NCBI GenBank assembly: GCA_947846985.1 | Contig: CANTUZ010000023.1 | Location: forward strand, 3,429,677 to 3,493,676 | DNA from: Fratercula arctica | Taxonomy: Eukaryota > Chordata > Aves > Charadriiformes > Alcidae | Length of the DNA stretch: 64,000 bases | Direction of reading: 5' to 3' | Part shown: positions 28,086 to 40,600 of the stretch, piece after piece | How positions within the stretch are numbered: position 1 is the first letter of the stretch | Layout: each line of letters starts with the position of its first letter | Translations under genes and position numbers: made by a program | Notes under the pieces: model-generated | Database searches by the model: none | Seen by the model: only the letters and a program-made list of their open reading frames with translations | Told to the model about the DNA's origin: nothing

Positions 28086-31000
28086 TCAACTATTTTGATT
28101 AGCCTCTCTGAATCTGGCTGTACATGGTTATTGGTGACTTCTTAGGAGCTTTGCCTCAAAATCAAGTGAAGCTGGCAATTTTTCAGTGTTTCAGGGTAAA
28201 ATCAGATGCCATTTGTCATTGGATCCCATTGTTTAGTCACACAATAGGACTTTTTCAGCGTTTAAGGACAGTAAATTTCTTGCACATAATGTCCCACAAG
28301 CACAGAGGATGGAAAGAGGCGAATCTCGCATTGCCTTGAAGTGAATTTCTCCCTGCCCATCTTGGAGCACCAGAGTATTTGAGGAGAACTGGAAGCTTGT
28401 TTAGATCAATGGGAACAAATCACAGACAGGGATAGGGGAGGCTGCAGTGATTTTATTATCGTGTTATGAAGGAAAGAGAAAGGTGCCTTTTTGCTTCAGC
28501 TGAAGGGAGAATGGGAAAAGACGGCTCTCTCCTTCCCTAAACGAACCCATCTGCAACACTTCCAATTTGAATCCAAATAATATCTGAGGTTTGGGATTCA
28601 GCAGCAAACTAGCTTTGAGTCCTTAATCCCAGCGCCTGATGTTTGGGGGTGTTGGGATTTAGAGCTAATTAATTCAGCCACCTGTAATTTTTGCTCAGAT
28701 GTGCTGTCTGCCTTTTCCTTAGATATATCATGTGGTTTGGAAGGCTGCAGACAATGCTGGCCTGAATCCTAATTCCCCATACTGCTTTATTTTTTAATCT
28801 TTCCCTCATTCTTTTATTTTCACACTTTTTCTTGTTTCTTCTTCTTTTCTTCCATCTTTCTCCTGGTGCTGTCTCCCTCGTCTGGGTCCTTACTCAAAAG
28901 AAAAAAAACCCAAACAAAAAAATAATCTGACATTCAGTAAGTGATTGGGCTCTTCACGAATGGAACGGTCATGTTTCCTTCAGGGCTTCAGAATGATGCG
29001 CCCAGTGCCTGTCCCAGTCTCCCTGGCTGGTTTCATCTAAGCACAAAAGATTCAGTGCTGAGTGTTCCTGTTGGGAACAAGGCTTCAGGTGATAAATATT
29101 GCAAGATCTAGAAAGCCCAGGAGTCCTGTCCTGATTTCTTTCCCTTGGCAGTGAAAGGATGGAAGAAGAATGAAAAGATAATTAGTTTGCAGTTTTCAGA
29201 AATGAAATGGAAAAGGTTAGTTCATTGCCTTCTAACGCCAAGTGAAAGCTTGGGCTTAAACTATCCAGGCTCGAAGGTTCTGCAGCCAGCAAGTATGTCT
29301 GCTTGCTTGTTTGCAAAACACCCTCTGCTCTTTTGTTCCTGTAAAAATAATGCCTTGCAATAACCAAAGCTGGAGTCAGTTTTCCCACATCTGTAGAGCC
29401 TGGAGCTGTTATTTTTTATGACTACTTTTCATATTAGATTAGTGCCAAGTGAGCCAGGGAGCCTGATTCTACTGGGTGCTGCGGAGGCAGGCGGCAGGAG
29501 GCAGCTGCAGCCTGAGCAGCTCAGAGCCCGGGGCCTCCGTCCAGGAGTGAGCTCAGCGCAGCAGCTCTGGGCTTTCACGCAGAGGCTTAATGGCTTCAGT
29601 GGGAGCGCCATGCTGAGGAAGGGCCTCTCTTCAGATCTTATGCAGGCCCGGAGGCTAATGGGTACATGAAAAAATGAAGAGGGATGGAAGATGTCAGAGC
29701 AACAGGAACAAGATAGTTTTGTTACATTGGTTACCTTTACATCCAGCTTTTCAATGCCTAATATATATGCACTAAACCAAACAACAGTTCGAGGCTCATC
29801 TCATCCTCTGCCCCACCAGTATATGAGTTTCTGAGCTAGTCCATTTGAATTTCCAAATCCCCACCAGATTTACTTTGATTTTGCAAGGGAAAACGATCAG
29901 GCTTTGCAGGATTTCCTAGTTCAATCTCTGTTTTCCCAGGCTGTTACAGATGACTTGTAATAAAACTTCCCCTAAGCCACATTTGTCATTTCACTTTACA
30001 TAAATTGGTAGCAAACTTGGGAAAATCCTACAGCTGCAAGCCATTCACATGGTTTGGAAGTCTCCCTTGCAAATACATCCTATTGCTCCTGTCTGATTTT
30101 AGGTGTGCCAGGTAGATTCAGGTGTATGAAACCCCTCCTTTGTCTCCTGATACCTTAACAAGCATCAGCTTATATTCTTGTCTCATGCAATCAGGCAGCA
30201 GCGCTGTGCTTTCTGGTGCTGGCAGCTGTTCATTAATATTGTCATCCATGCTTGGATCTGTCTTGAAGACTTGGGTGAAGTACTTTGATACTGGTATGGT
30301 CAGACTGCTAATGCATGCTGCTGCTGTTTCCCTTGCAGAAATCTTTCTTTTGAAGGTACAGAGAGGCCACCCAGGCTGTTGTGATTGAAGGTCAGGGGAC
30401 ATCTGCAGTGGTAGCACCAAATAGGCCAAAAGGACCCTGGAGCTCACAGGCCATTGCTGTTTGAATGAGATAAAGTTATAGCTATTTAACATTCCTGGGT
30501 GTGAAATTAGAATGATCACATAATCTCCTTAGTCTCTGACTACAGGTCCAGCATGGGAATATGAATCTTAATTGGTATTTTCTTATCAATACACTCAAGT
30601 TGAGGGATTAAGGATAAGACTCTTAATACAACCTGAATTTTGGGAAGATGCTTCTGATTTTAGTGTGATCAAAGAAGCATCGGTGGTGCAGAGAGAGCCT
30701 GGGGAGAAGGAGTGTAGGAACACGAACGTCTGTTCTCAAGGTGCACATACTCTGTACACACAATCCCACCCATGCTGTTCTTCACCTGCATGCCTAATGT
30801 ACAGGCTGTGCAAAATGTCTCAAAGAATCAGTAACACAGACAGGTAGGAAATGCAAATGCATTGTCGCTTGGTCTCTAGGTAGTTTTTTAGGCATCTTAT
30901 TGGTATGACAGTGCTTTAAACGATGTTCCATAAAAAAGATCTGTGACCATGTGAATAAATACACAAAGGACTCTTGATTGCTTTATTTTTATTTGCCATT

Positions 31001-32307
31001 TAAAGTTAAGGGTATGATTAAAAACTTTGCTGAACAGTGATGATGAGATGAATCCTCTTAATGCATACCAAAAGGTGCATTACAACCACACATTGCATCT
31101 CCTCTGTCTTCTCCTAAATACAGCGTCATGAGTTACTGTGTTAATGCAAAACTCTTGCCATCCTAACAAATGAAGAGTGGCAGGTATAATATACCATCAA
31201 CCCAGTCCCAGAGCACCAGCTGCTGGCTTTGTCCGGGTGACCTGGAGTAACAACAGGATGTGTGTATTGGTGTGTTTTCCTCCGATTAAGTGCAAACTCA
31301 GGGCTCCTTGGAGTACATTAGTGTGCAGGAATGCCCTCTGTGAGAGACTGCCTGCCAGCACACATCTGTGTCCATCTTCATTTACAGTGAAAGGCAGAGG
31401 TTTGTACCTTCTGTGGTAGTAAATGGGCAAATATGACTGCAATAACCAAATCTGCAATTCTCTTCCATTGTGGGAGCTCTTCTTCTTTGCTCCCTCCCTG
31501 TCAGCTCCAAGTTGCATTTCTCTCTTCATTATGTCAGCTATAACTATATATCTCAACCCTCTTTCCCTGCTCCCCCTTGTTCTCTAGAGCTTTTTCTGTG
31601 AAGTTCTTGTATTTCATTCTTTCTTAACTGCAGTTATGTCCTCTGCCTGACCATCAACCTTAGAAGTTGTATGGGTACAAGAAAATACTGCTATGTAGAG
31701 GGATATTTCCATCACCTTACTCTCTAAAATGTCTGGGTTCAAAGCACGTCTCCGTAGACTCCTCTCATAGTCGCAAGACGAATTCCTCTCGTGAGCAATT
31801 CAGAGCCAGACCTAGCTTAGGAGCAGAGGCAGCTTGGAGCGAGGAGGAGCTGACGATATCAGTTTAATAATCATCCCTTTGCAAATGAGAACTTCTGTGC
31901 AGACAGCCCTGAGTGCAGAGATGATAAGGCAAGCACCCCCACTTGTTTTAATTTTTCATTGCTGTCAAGCAGGAAGATCACAGGATTTGGCTATCGTATC
32001 ATAGTGTATATACACACCGGGCTGTGTCTTCTCTTTAAAACATCCAGCGTTGAAGGCAGTTAGAGACTGACAGAGCCATAGCCCAGCCGGTGGCCTAATC
32101 CAGCCTGGGAATTGCAGTGCGTCCTGCATTACCATGCATCAGGCGTCATTTTCCTCTCAAATCACTGTATATCAGAAGTATTTATAATTGTGTATTCGCA
32201 CCTTCTAACCAGTAAAAGAACTGTACTCTCTTTTCTTAGCTTCAGTGGCTGAAAGGTTAGAAAGTGAAGAGGATATTTTATTCCTAGAACTCAGAGCATT
32301 TACAATT
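28086..32307. other. intergenic, with a pyrimidine-rich tract and a GC-rich patch
   Basis: A pyrimidine-rich tract runs from about 28788 to 28880 on the + strand. A compact GC-rich, CpG-bearing patch lies at about 29464-29620, in contrast to the flanking AT-rich DNA; no exon or promoter could be defined in it. No coding gene recognised. Confidence 0.6.
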
Positions 32308-32405
32308 TTCCTCATTATACAGATGGAGGTGTGGACACATGGAGGTGCATGACTGCATATATTAAGGATGTCATATACAGAGTCAGTGGCAAACTGGGAA
32401 AAACT
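32308..32405 (-). repeat. MIR/L3-type retroposon fragment
   Basis: In order: ttcctcattatacagatgga, ggtgtggacacatggaggtg, tattaaggatgtcatataca, gagtcagtggcaaactggga. These align in order with 'ttatacagatgaggaaactgaggcacagaggttaagtgacttgcccaaggtcatacagagtcagtggcagagctggga'. It is decayed but the colinearity is good; orientation is reverse. Confidence 0.55.
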
Positions 32406-35400
32406 CTCATAACTTCCAAGACCGAATGCTATAAGAGACCAGAGGAAAAGCCTGGCAGAAAACGACAAACGCTTCCTTTCCAGGGAGCCAGAATCCCATC
32501 TAACTCAAATAGCCACCAGTACTGTTCTTGGCACCACAGTGTCAAGTCTCCTGAAATTGCCCTGCTGCTTAATCCTTCAAGCCTAGCATAACATGATGCT
32601 TAATTAAATATACCGCTTCCTCTTCCAAGTAACGTTTCAGGAGTAAATGGAACCCTTGGCCTCAGTGAACAGGCCATTTTGTGTGTAGTTATTAGAGTCA
32701 GTTTGTGAAACGAGCTTGCTGTGCTGCGGAGATGGTTATTATAATACAGCTGTCAAAGACAGAAGCTGCCCATATCGCAGAGGGCGAAGGTAAAGCTGCC
32801 CGGCCCCAGCAGCCTCCCTGCTCTGACGAGGCACAGCCTGGAAGACCTCCAGCCCTGGGATGCCACACAGCATCCCAGTCCAGCCCCAATCACTCAGATT
32901 GGAGCCTGAAAAAGCAGGACTTTGTTACTAATGAGAGCAGGAATAGGCCATGTTATACCACTGTGCAGGGTTGCCTGAGCTCACCCGGGCTGTGCTGTTA
33001 CCAGCCTGTTTTAAATTAACTTTTCTCCTCTGTGAGGCATAGCATCAAACTTCTGAACTTAGGAGCCTGGTGATACCTGGCCCCTTAGTGCGAGATACCT
33101 GTTTTTAGAGCGCTGCCAGCATAGGATAAGTGTGCAATTGGTGAAACCTAAACCTGTGTGGGGAAACAACAAGAAATCTCTGCATGGTGCAGAACTATCA
33201 GGTTATGTCTACAGCTGTATGCCTGCTTTGCCCACACTCGGGGCCAGCTGGGTGTCAGCCAAGCCTGAAGTGGAAGCCATATAGAGGTATTAGTGTGGTG
33301 CCAGCACCAGGCTGGTAAACTCTCCTGAGAGGCTGGGCACATTACCCTGGGCTCAGCATTGCCCTAAAACTGGTCCACCTCTTTTGGACTGGAGCTGGCT
33401 CACATTTTCCTGTAGCTGACCCTGTAGATACTCCTTTAAATCCATCCTTTGCCTGCTAGTTCTCTGCATAATGATGAATCTCACCTAGTATAATTACTGC
33501 CCAACTCCAGTCCCTGATGTCAGAAGCTGGTTCCAAGGAGTTAAAACCATATCCAGGAAATTTTGGGTGATTTGGTATGCACAGGCTCAGGCACTATCTG
33601 GAATAGTTCAGTTCAGGAGGCTGCACTTAATTAAAACTGCAAAATAGAACAATTAGCTGAGGCTGAAAATTTCCTACGGCCTCAGCTGAGTGTAACGGGT
33701 GTTTTCTAATCTCTCTATTTATCTTATTGTTAATCTGTAGCTATCAGTTAAAATAATTCTCCAGACTTTGATGGGTTCATTTGGAAACTACTCAGATAAC
33801 AATAGAATCATTTAACTTTTCTTTTGTGAGGTTTAATTTGCCTTCACTTTTTTTTTCAGTGCTTGCCATTATTAAAGGGAGTTTGTGCTCTGATCTCGGG
33901 CCTGGTGTGTTACAGAGGATGCCGTTGGGGTACCAACACTGGCTAGGCTGGCGGAAAGGGCAGAAGCATCGTTTAAGGCAGTTTTCAGATGCTGTAGTAA
34001 CTCCCAGTCGTGCTGATAGTTTCAGTCAGTTGAGGAAAAACATGCAGCAGAGTCTTGGGCCAGGAAAAAGCAGTTGAGGTATGGAGCCTTTGATGTCTGA
34101 AAATTGGTTTTCTTCAAAAGGAAAAAAGCTTCCTGATAGTTCACAGCTACAGTCATGGGCAGTGGTGGCTTTTTCCTGTATTCACAGTTCAAAACCAGAC
34201 TAAAAGCTAAAGAATAAATAGTGTGTAATGCTTAGTCAGTCGCAAGGCATTACTTTAGGTCTGTTTTCTGCTTGTCACACTAGGGGCATCTAATTGAATT
34301 GGCACTGGTGAGAAACTATATTGCCAGTTCAGGGTGTCACAAACTTCTGCTGATGCAAGGAGGCACAGCGCAGTCATTTTGCATGAGCCACACAGCTTCT
34401 GCCAACCTGTCACCCTGGCCGTCTGTCCCAGCCCTTGCAGAGAGGCTCTCCGGGCTCGGCGGAGATTTAAGTCACACCATTCTGTCCCAGATCACTCTGT
34501 TTGCCTTTTAACAAGGCTGGCAGTTCTGGTGCGTGTGGATTTTTTGTTTAATCCAATGTAGATGCTGTTCTTTCAGGCCGTTTCACACAAGTTGCTGGGC
34601 AGGCAGAAATAACCTGTATTGTCTGCTGGCCTCAGGCAGTGCTCGGGGCTGTAGCGGGGGGGACAACAGCTCTCCGTGCCTGCCCCCTCTGAGCGGAGCC
34701 CTCCACTTCCACCTTAGCATTTGATTCAATAACTATGAATAAACTGTGGGAAGAGCTGACCTTTGCAGTGACCCTTCCCGCACAAAGCTCGCGTTCTCGC
34801 TGAGAGCTGCATTTTTGTTTTTAGCATGAGTTTTAAGCACTCTAATTAAATCAGGGACCTGGTTTAATAATCCTGGTTGGCTCAGGCAGCTGAGACAATT
34901 CGTTCACAGTTGCTTTATTAATGCAGCAGTAATCTCCAGGTTGGGAGTTCACCTCTTTATTCATTCATCCAATTCTTTGGGAATGGGGAATGATTTTTAA
35001 AGCAGCACATGCTCTGGCTGGGAAGGCCCAGCCTGCAGCCCAGTGCATAGATTTAAAGCACTTGCCCAAAGAGGGCAGAGGAGGATGGAGCAAGGAAACC
35101 ACACTGACAGTTTTCCATCAGACTTTCACATTATATCACTTTGTATTTCTGCAGCACCCGGCATAGTTCAGGCCCATTAAGTCTCTCATCTAAGGTTCTG
35201 GGCACCCACTACAATTAATAAATCTTCTGTCACCTGTCCATGGTTTAGAGCGAGCCCAGCAAAATCACCACCAGGTTTTGAGCTGAAAATCAGATTGTTC
35301 TGTGAGTCATAAGTATGTGGCTTGTGACTGTTGAGCTTCCTGTATGTGGCTTGGATTAGAATTTATTCTAGTATCCTCCCTGTAAAACTGATATATTCAT

Positions 35401-35745
35401 CCGATGTCTGATGCTGTTTGCACTCACTAGGGTGTAAACCAGGAGCCGCTCAATTCAAATTGACAGCTACACCACATAAAAATTGGCATGAGCAAGAGGA
35501 GAATCAGTCCCCTGTGTATTTTCAAGGTTTAGAATGAAATGCCTTTCAAAATGCTGCATAATATACAACCTAGCGAGTATACAGGATGGTTTGATTTTTC
35601 TTGGTTCCAAAATATGTAAGAGAATAGAGATATGAAAAGAAAAAATATGCATTGTTCAATACATGGAAACTATATCACAAAGTGGCTCTAAGGCAAATAT
35701 ATTTTCTTAGATGACACCAGTTTCTTAGTAAAATATCTGACATCT
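32406..35745. other. intergenic, with a candidate conserved block
   Basis: No coding gene recognised. GC-richer patches lie at about 32790-32890 and 34420-34720. The stretch 34690-35000 looks like conserved regulatory DNA (ATTA cores, few simple repeats). A weak L2-tail-like phrase, tatttctgcagcacccggca, occurs near 35145 but is too short to call. Confidence 0.55.
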
Positions 35746-35825
35746 CAGCTGTTGTAAATCACCATTGCTGTGTTGACACAAGTGAAGCTGCATTGATTTA
35801 CACCAACCAATGATCTGGCCTTTAT
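35746..35825. repeat. palindromic sauropsid repeat, both arms present
   Basis: The arms gttgtaaatca (35751-35761) and tgatttacacc (35794-35804) are inverted copies with one mismatch, separated by 32 bases containing caagtgaagctgcattg. The unit ends with atgatctggcctt. This matches the recurring sauropsid unit 'gtaaatca...tgaagtcaatggagct...tgatttacaccagctgaggatctggccc'. The inverted structure suggests an old non-autonomous (MITE- or SINE-like) element; I cannot name its family. Confidence 0.6.
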
Positions 35826-35959
35826 TCATTATTATGACCTCAAATTAATCCCTCTGGAGAAAACCAGAGAAGTTTGTAAAGTTGGGCTAGTTTGTTTTGC
35901 ATGCGTATTCAGTCAAGACAACTTCCAGAAACTCAGATAAAGAAAAACATTCAAATGAA

Positions 35960-36090
35960 GCAAAGATGAGTAATTGATGATCACAACTGTGATTATAAGG
36001 TATAATTACAATTAGCTGCACAAGGGTGTTAATCATGAAAATAATTACGTCAGCTGTTTCCAAAAGAAAAGGGAACATAATTAAGTGACC
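35960..36090. promoter_or_regulatory. candidate enhancer, motif-dense AT-rich block
   Basis: Dense transcription-factor-like strings: homeodomain cores (gtaattgatg, ataattacaattag, gttaatcatg, cataattaagtg), a CRE/ATF-like TTACGTCA (36045-36052) that overlaps an E-box CAGCTG (36051-36056), and no repeats. The density is what the sequence shows; enhancer function is inference. Confidence 0.3.
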
Positions 36091-36913
36091 CAAATGGGTG
36101 ACAAAAACATAGCGCAGGACTGACAGAGACGGTATTGGCAGAAGGGGAACAGGAGTGTGCTCAGAGGCAAAGTCCACTGGATATTTGCTAGTGCCTCAAG
36201 ACCTTCCAAAGAAACAAAAGCAGGGAGTCAAGCTCTTAGTTCTAATAATGGGCTGTTTAGGTTGATTGAGCCAATTTTAACATCACTAGAAAATGGGGAG
36301 AAAAGGAATCTCAGGGATACAGCCACTGGATTTCTAATCTTTGTTGGGTTAGGGCTTTTTTTATTTCTTTTGCAATGGGATTAAGATCAGGCCAGTCCTC
36401 AAGCCACCTCTCCTTTACTGGATTTCACTATCAAATGAAGCTTCTTGGTTTGTTGTACAAAATAAGGCTTGAGGCAGCCACCCAATTTTTAGAAGATATT
36501 TATAGAGCAAGTCTCTTCTGTTTCTCATGGGGCTGTTTTAGCTGGTTGTACTGGGAGCTTACTTTTGGTCCTTTCTCTCTTTTTGCTTAGACAGTTACTT
36601 CTTCTTCCAGCTGGTGTTGGGTGAATCAAATACTGCAGCCTCCAGAGCAGGTCACTGTGCCACAGGGTAACTGTCAGAAAACCCAACCGTCCATTCCCTT
36701 ACACACACATCATGAATTATAAAAAGCTCTCTTCAGAGAGCGAGGGTGGCAGGGTCCTGTAATTTATCTTGCATGAAATGAGCTTGTTTGAATGGACTGG
36801 AAAAGCCAAACCGTTAATTTAGAATAGCTTCTGGACTCTGCAGAGATGCAATTCCATTCTACATATCCACTGCCATAAAAGTTATGGCATTTTAATACCC
36901 TTTCCTTCTTTCC

Positions 36914-36943
36914 TTTTTTTTTTTTTTTATTTTATTTTATTTT
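36914..36943. repeat. poly(T) followed by (TTTTA)n
   Basis: Fifteen T bases followed by about three ATTTT units. It could be the reverse complement of a retroposon poly(A) tail, but no element body is recognised beside it. Confidence 0.85.
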
Positions 36944-37129
36944 GTCCTGCTGCAGACTCAGTGCTGGCTGCTCTGGTTGCAAGCTTCTGAATGCTTCTTC
37001 ACCTCATCAGTCACGTGTGAACGATTGAGTAAGTTTGTTCAGTGTAAATCCTCTTCTTTAAACTCATTAAAGTGTGCCAAGCCTCTCCAAGAGCCATTTG
37101 ACAAACTCCCCTGAGTAGCAAAGTAGTGT

Positions 37130-37160
37130 TTATTATGATTATTATTACTATTATTATTTT
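37130..37160. repeat. imperfect (TTA)n microsatellite
   Basis: Interrupted TTA/ATT triplets (tattatgattattattacta...). Confidence 0.75.
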
Positions 37161-37590
37161 CTCTCAGCTCCATCTGTAATGTAAACACCATTATGTTTTA
37201 ATTATCTGTTTGAAAAGGAGATTTAAAAGTGAATCCCGCAGGAACCTGGCTGGCATACACAATAGAAATCCCCTTGAGAGTCATTCCAGTAGGTGAAATC
37301 TGACATGGGAGGCATCAAAGATGTGCTGGAAGGAAAAGGGCTGAATGTCACAGCCATCCTGTACCCACAAAGTCTTTTGTCCCATAGAAGTGGGACTGAA
37401 GGCTGATGAATCGCCCCCTCCAAGAGGGTGTTTTTCTAGGTCTGTTCTCAGCTGTGTGTTAGGGGAAGGAAGATGCTGGCAAAAGGATGTTTTTCTACCT
37501 TTGGTGAAGGGATTGTCACCCATTCATCAGAGAAGGGACTCGGGAACTAAAGGAGCATCATCCTAAAGACGAGGGAATGAAAATGCATTG

Positions 37591-37604
37591 GTTGCCATGG
37601 TGCC
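37591..37604. promoter_or_regulatory. partial RFX X-box-like site
   Basis: The string gttgccatggtgcc has a perfect left half (GTTGCC) and spacer, but a degenerate right half compared with GTTGCCATGGNAAC. A single imperfect match has little weight. Confidence 0.2.
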
Positions 37605-40600
37605 TCATCTCAGACACGATGATAATAACAAGTATGAGATCACACAAGCGGCGTACCTCTGCAGACCCCATACAGATCACCAGCTGGAGATCTGGTTATT
37701 CTTGGCCAGCTTCTCAGATCCCTTTTTTATTCCCTCGCTCCTAAGCTAGCTCTGTCGTCTCCCCTGTCACACCCTACAAAGGGAACTAGGAGTCTCTGCT
37801 CTTTTGCTGGTTTTCCTCCCCTTTCTCAAGCTTAGGACTGTGTTTTAATGTGCAGGGTTTGGTGTGGAACACTTGTACTCAGACCAATAAAGGAAATAGG
37901 AGGGATAAGTTGTTAGCACAGGTGACCAAAGAGTATGGAAATGCATTCAAGAATTAAAAATGCTGCCAAAAGGCAAGACACACTGAGGGAGTGGAGACAG
38001 ATCAAAAACAAGACAGGAATGAATTGTTGCAAAACCTGAAAAACATCTCTCTCACTTCTTAAGCTTGAAGTAAACTCAGCTTTGTGACCCCTTTTTCACA
38101 CCCTTCATTGGGACAAATCTAGTTGCCAATCCTCCTCCGCAATGTAATCACTCCACTGTTTAATGTTCTGCATTTTCCATTATCACTAATCTCCTCAAAT
38201 GAAAGGCAGGAACCCAGGCTGCTCCTCTGCCCGTGCCAGAGCCAGCGCGTTAATCGCAGCCCTCCTGCCTGCCAGGACTGTGGGAGGTGGATTCCCTCCC
38301 GCGCAGCAGTCTCTTCTGACCGTCCCCTGTGCTGACTGCAGTGAAGACACCTGTAGGGAGGATGGACAGCAATGCACAACGGTCTTCTGGACTGCAAAGC
38401 TCTTTTTCCCCTTCCTGCATTCCAGAGAGGTCAGCAGCCCCCTGTAACATCATGACTTACATGTGACCGTAACACCTTAAAACTAAAGGGTTCTAAGAAA
38501 CTTGGAAGAGGCCTTCCCGTGTCTTGCAAATCCACAAAGCTTAGAATTCTTCTGGGAGGAATGACACTGTGAAGATGTGAGATGAGAATATTAACACCCC
38601 CAGGGTTACCAAATAAAAAAAATTGATTTTTAATAACTCTAGCCATCTCTTCAGCTTTCATTAGTCTCCTCTTTGGCTTTATAGTGCTGGGCATGAAGAA
38701 TATGAGGATTTGAAGAATTAACTGAATTAATGAAGGCTGATTATTAATGTTCAGAGCTCAATAAAATAGGGAGAGAGAGAACTGAAACACAAAAAAATGA
38801 GCTGAAAATAAGGGTAATCTTTCATTCCCCCAAAATGAGATACACTGAATTATTGCTATACTTAAAATTGAAGCACCAGAGGAATGGAAATAAATACCTC
38901 CCATTAGCTATTGGAAGACCTATGAAATTTGCTGCAAGCAAATGTCCAAGTCAGGAGAAGAGGATGATAATGAGGAAATGGTACCAAGGATTGTCGCTGA
39001 GGCTTTGGGCAACTCCTTTTGGGCCAGACTTTGAAAAACACTCAGCCTCTGCGTTGTGGCCAGATCACCAAAGAACCCAGTGCCATTTCTGCCCTGCCTG
39101 AGCGTCATAGGGGATCCTGGAGCTGGGAGAACCTGGTCCATAATAGTAAGCTGTTTAGGGGTTCAGCTCCTCTAAAGGTTTTAGCATTGTCTTGTAAAAG
39201 GCCTGTTCCTTTGCACCTTCGAATACCTGACCATTAATTCCTCATCTCCCATGAGAGCTGTACGGACAGAACCATTAATGCTCCCATGTGTTTAGGTTGC
39301 AAAATCTTCAGGAGAGGGATTGTCTGTGGAAATCTGAACTTAGTCCAGGCCTACAGTCACAACTGTAGCGCAGGTATCACTAACAGTTATCCCTACCTCC
39401 CCTCCATCCCAAAGTCCTAACCAGCTTTGCCCTTATGAGAAAAGCAAAGCACTTAATTATCTGCATAAAAAGAAATACAGAATTGACTGCCATTGCTCCT
39501 TCTCCATGGGTGGGATCGTCCAGGATTGTCAGGGCTAATGGTAATTGATGTTTCCTTTCACACCTGCTCTCTTTCCTGCTTTATTAAGCCTCTGCAAACA
39601 CTGCTGTCTCTGGGGAAACAGTGGGAGTGGAGGAGGAAGCCTGTGGAAGAGAACAATTCCGGTTGTTCAGCACAGCGTTTTGCTAAATTACATTCAGCCT
39701 CTTTTGCAGAGTAATAAAGTGTTGTCTAAAAGGCAGCATGGAGTTTTAATTTTCTCATTGTCAATGGATGCTGTAATCACGTAATTAACAAAGTGCAGGA
39801 GACAGTCATTTAAAGCAAGCCGAGAAAGCCAGGACATGAAGCAGATGCTTGGGGGAGTGGAACAACTTTTATTTGAGCTCTTCTAGACCTGGAGACCTTT
39901 TTAGTACTTGAAAGATGGAGGAATCCCATTTGGTTAACAGGAGTAGTTAAAAGGAGGAGTGTGCTTCAATTTGCTATTTGATCCCTGTACTAACTTAAAA
40001 ATTCAAGGGTTAAGTTTTCCCCTGCATTGTCCCAATCTGAGAGCCTGGGTACTCAATGAGGGGTAAATCCCAGCATCCAAACCACTGGCTTCAGGGGACA
40101 CTGATCCCTGTGGTCCTACACTCTGAAATCTCATGCTGCTTTTTTCTCTTGCATCTTCAGGATTTCTCCTTACCCCAGCAGTCTTCGCTATTATCTATTT
40201 TTCACAGCCACTGCACTTCTACCATAGTTTATTACTGGTTGGACAGAGCCCTGACTGCTTTATATTACAATGACACCAGTGTTTCTTCTGCTGTGGTTTT
40301 GTGTTTTTCTCACAAGCGAGCAAAAGGCTTTTTGGACCAAATAGCAGCAGTGCCTCCCCTCCTGATGGAGCTGTGAGGGTGTTGGGGTTGTCATGGCAGC
40401 CGCACAGCCATAGCCTATGTCTGTCATATCGGAATAATCAGCAATCTTCGGGGAGACAGCAGGCAGTGATACGTAACCAATAACTTCTCATACTCTGTGA
40501 TCAGCAATAGGCAGCTGATGACTTTTTCAAAGTAACTGTAATAACCCGATGCACAGACCATAGGCACAAATGCAGCAGCTGCATCCAGACAGCTCCGGTC

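Noticed and set aside
35140..35180. tatttctgcagcacccggca as an L2/L3 tail
   Set aside because: Too short and without the preceding 'ctctttggggcaggg' phrase.
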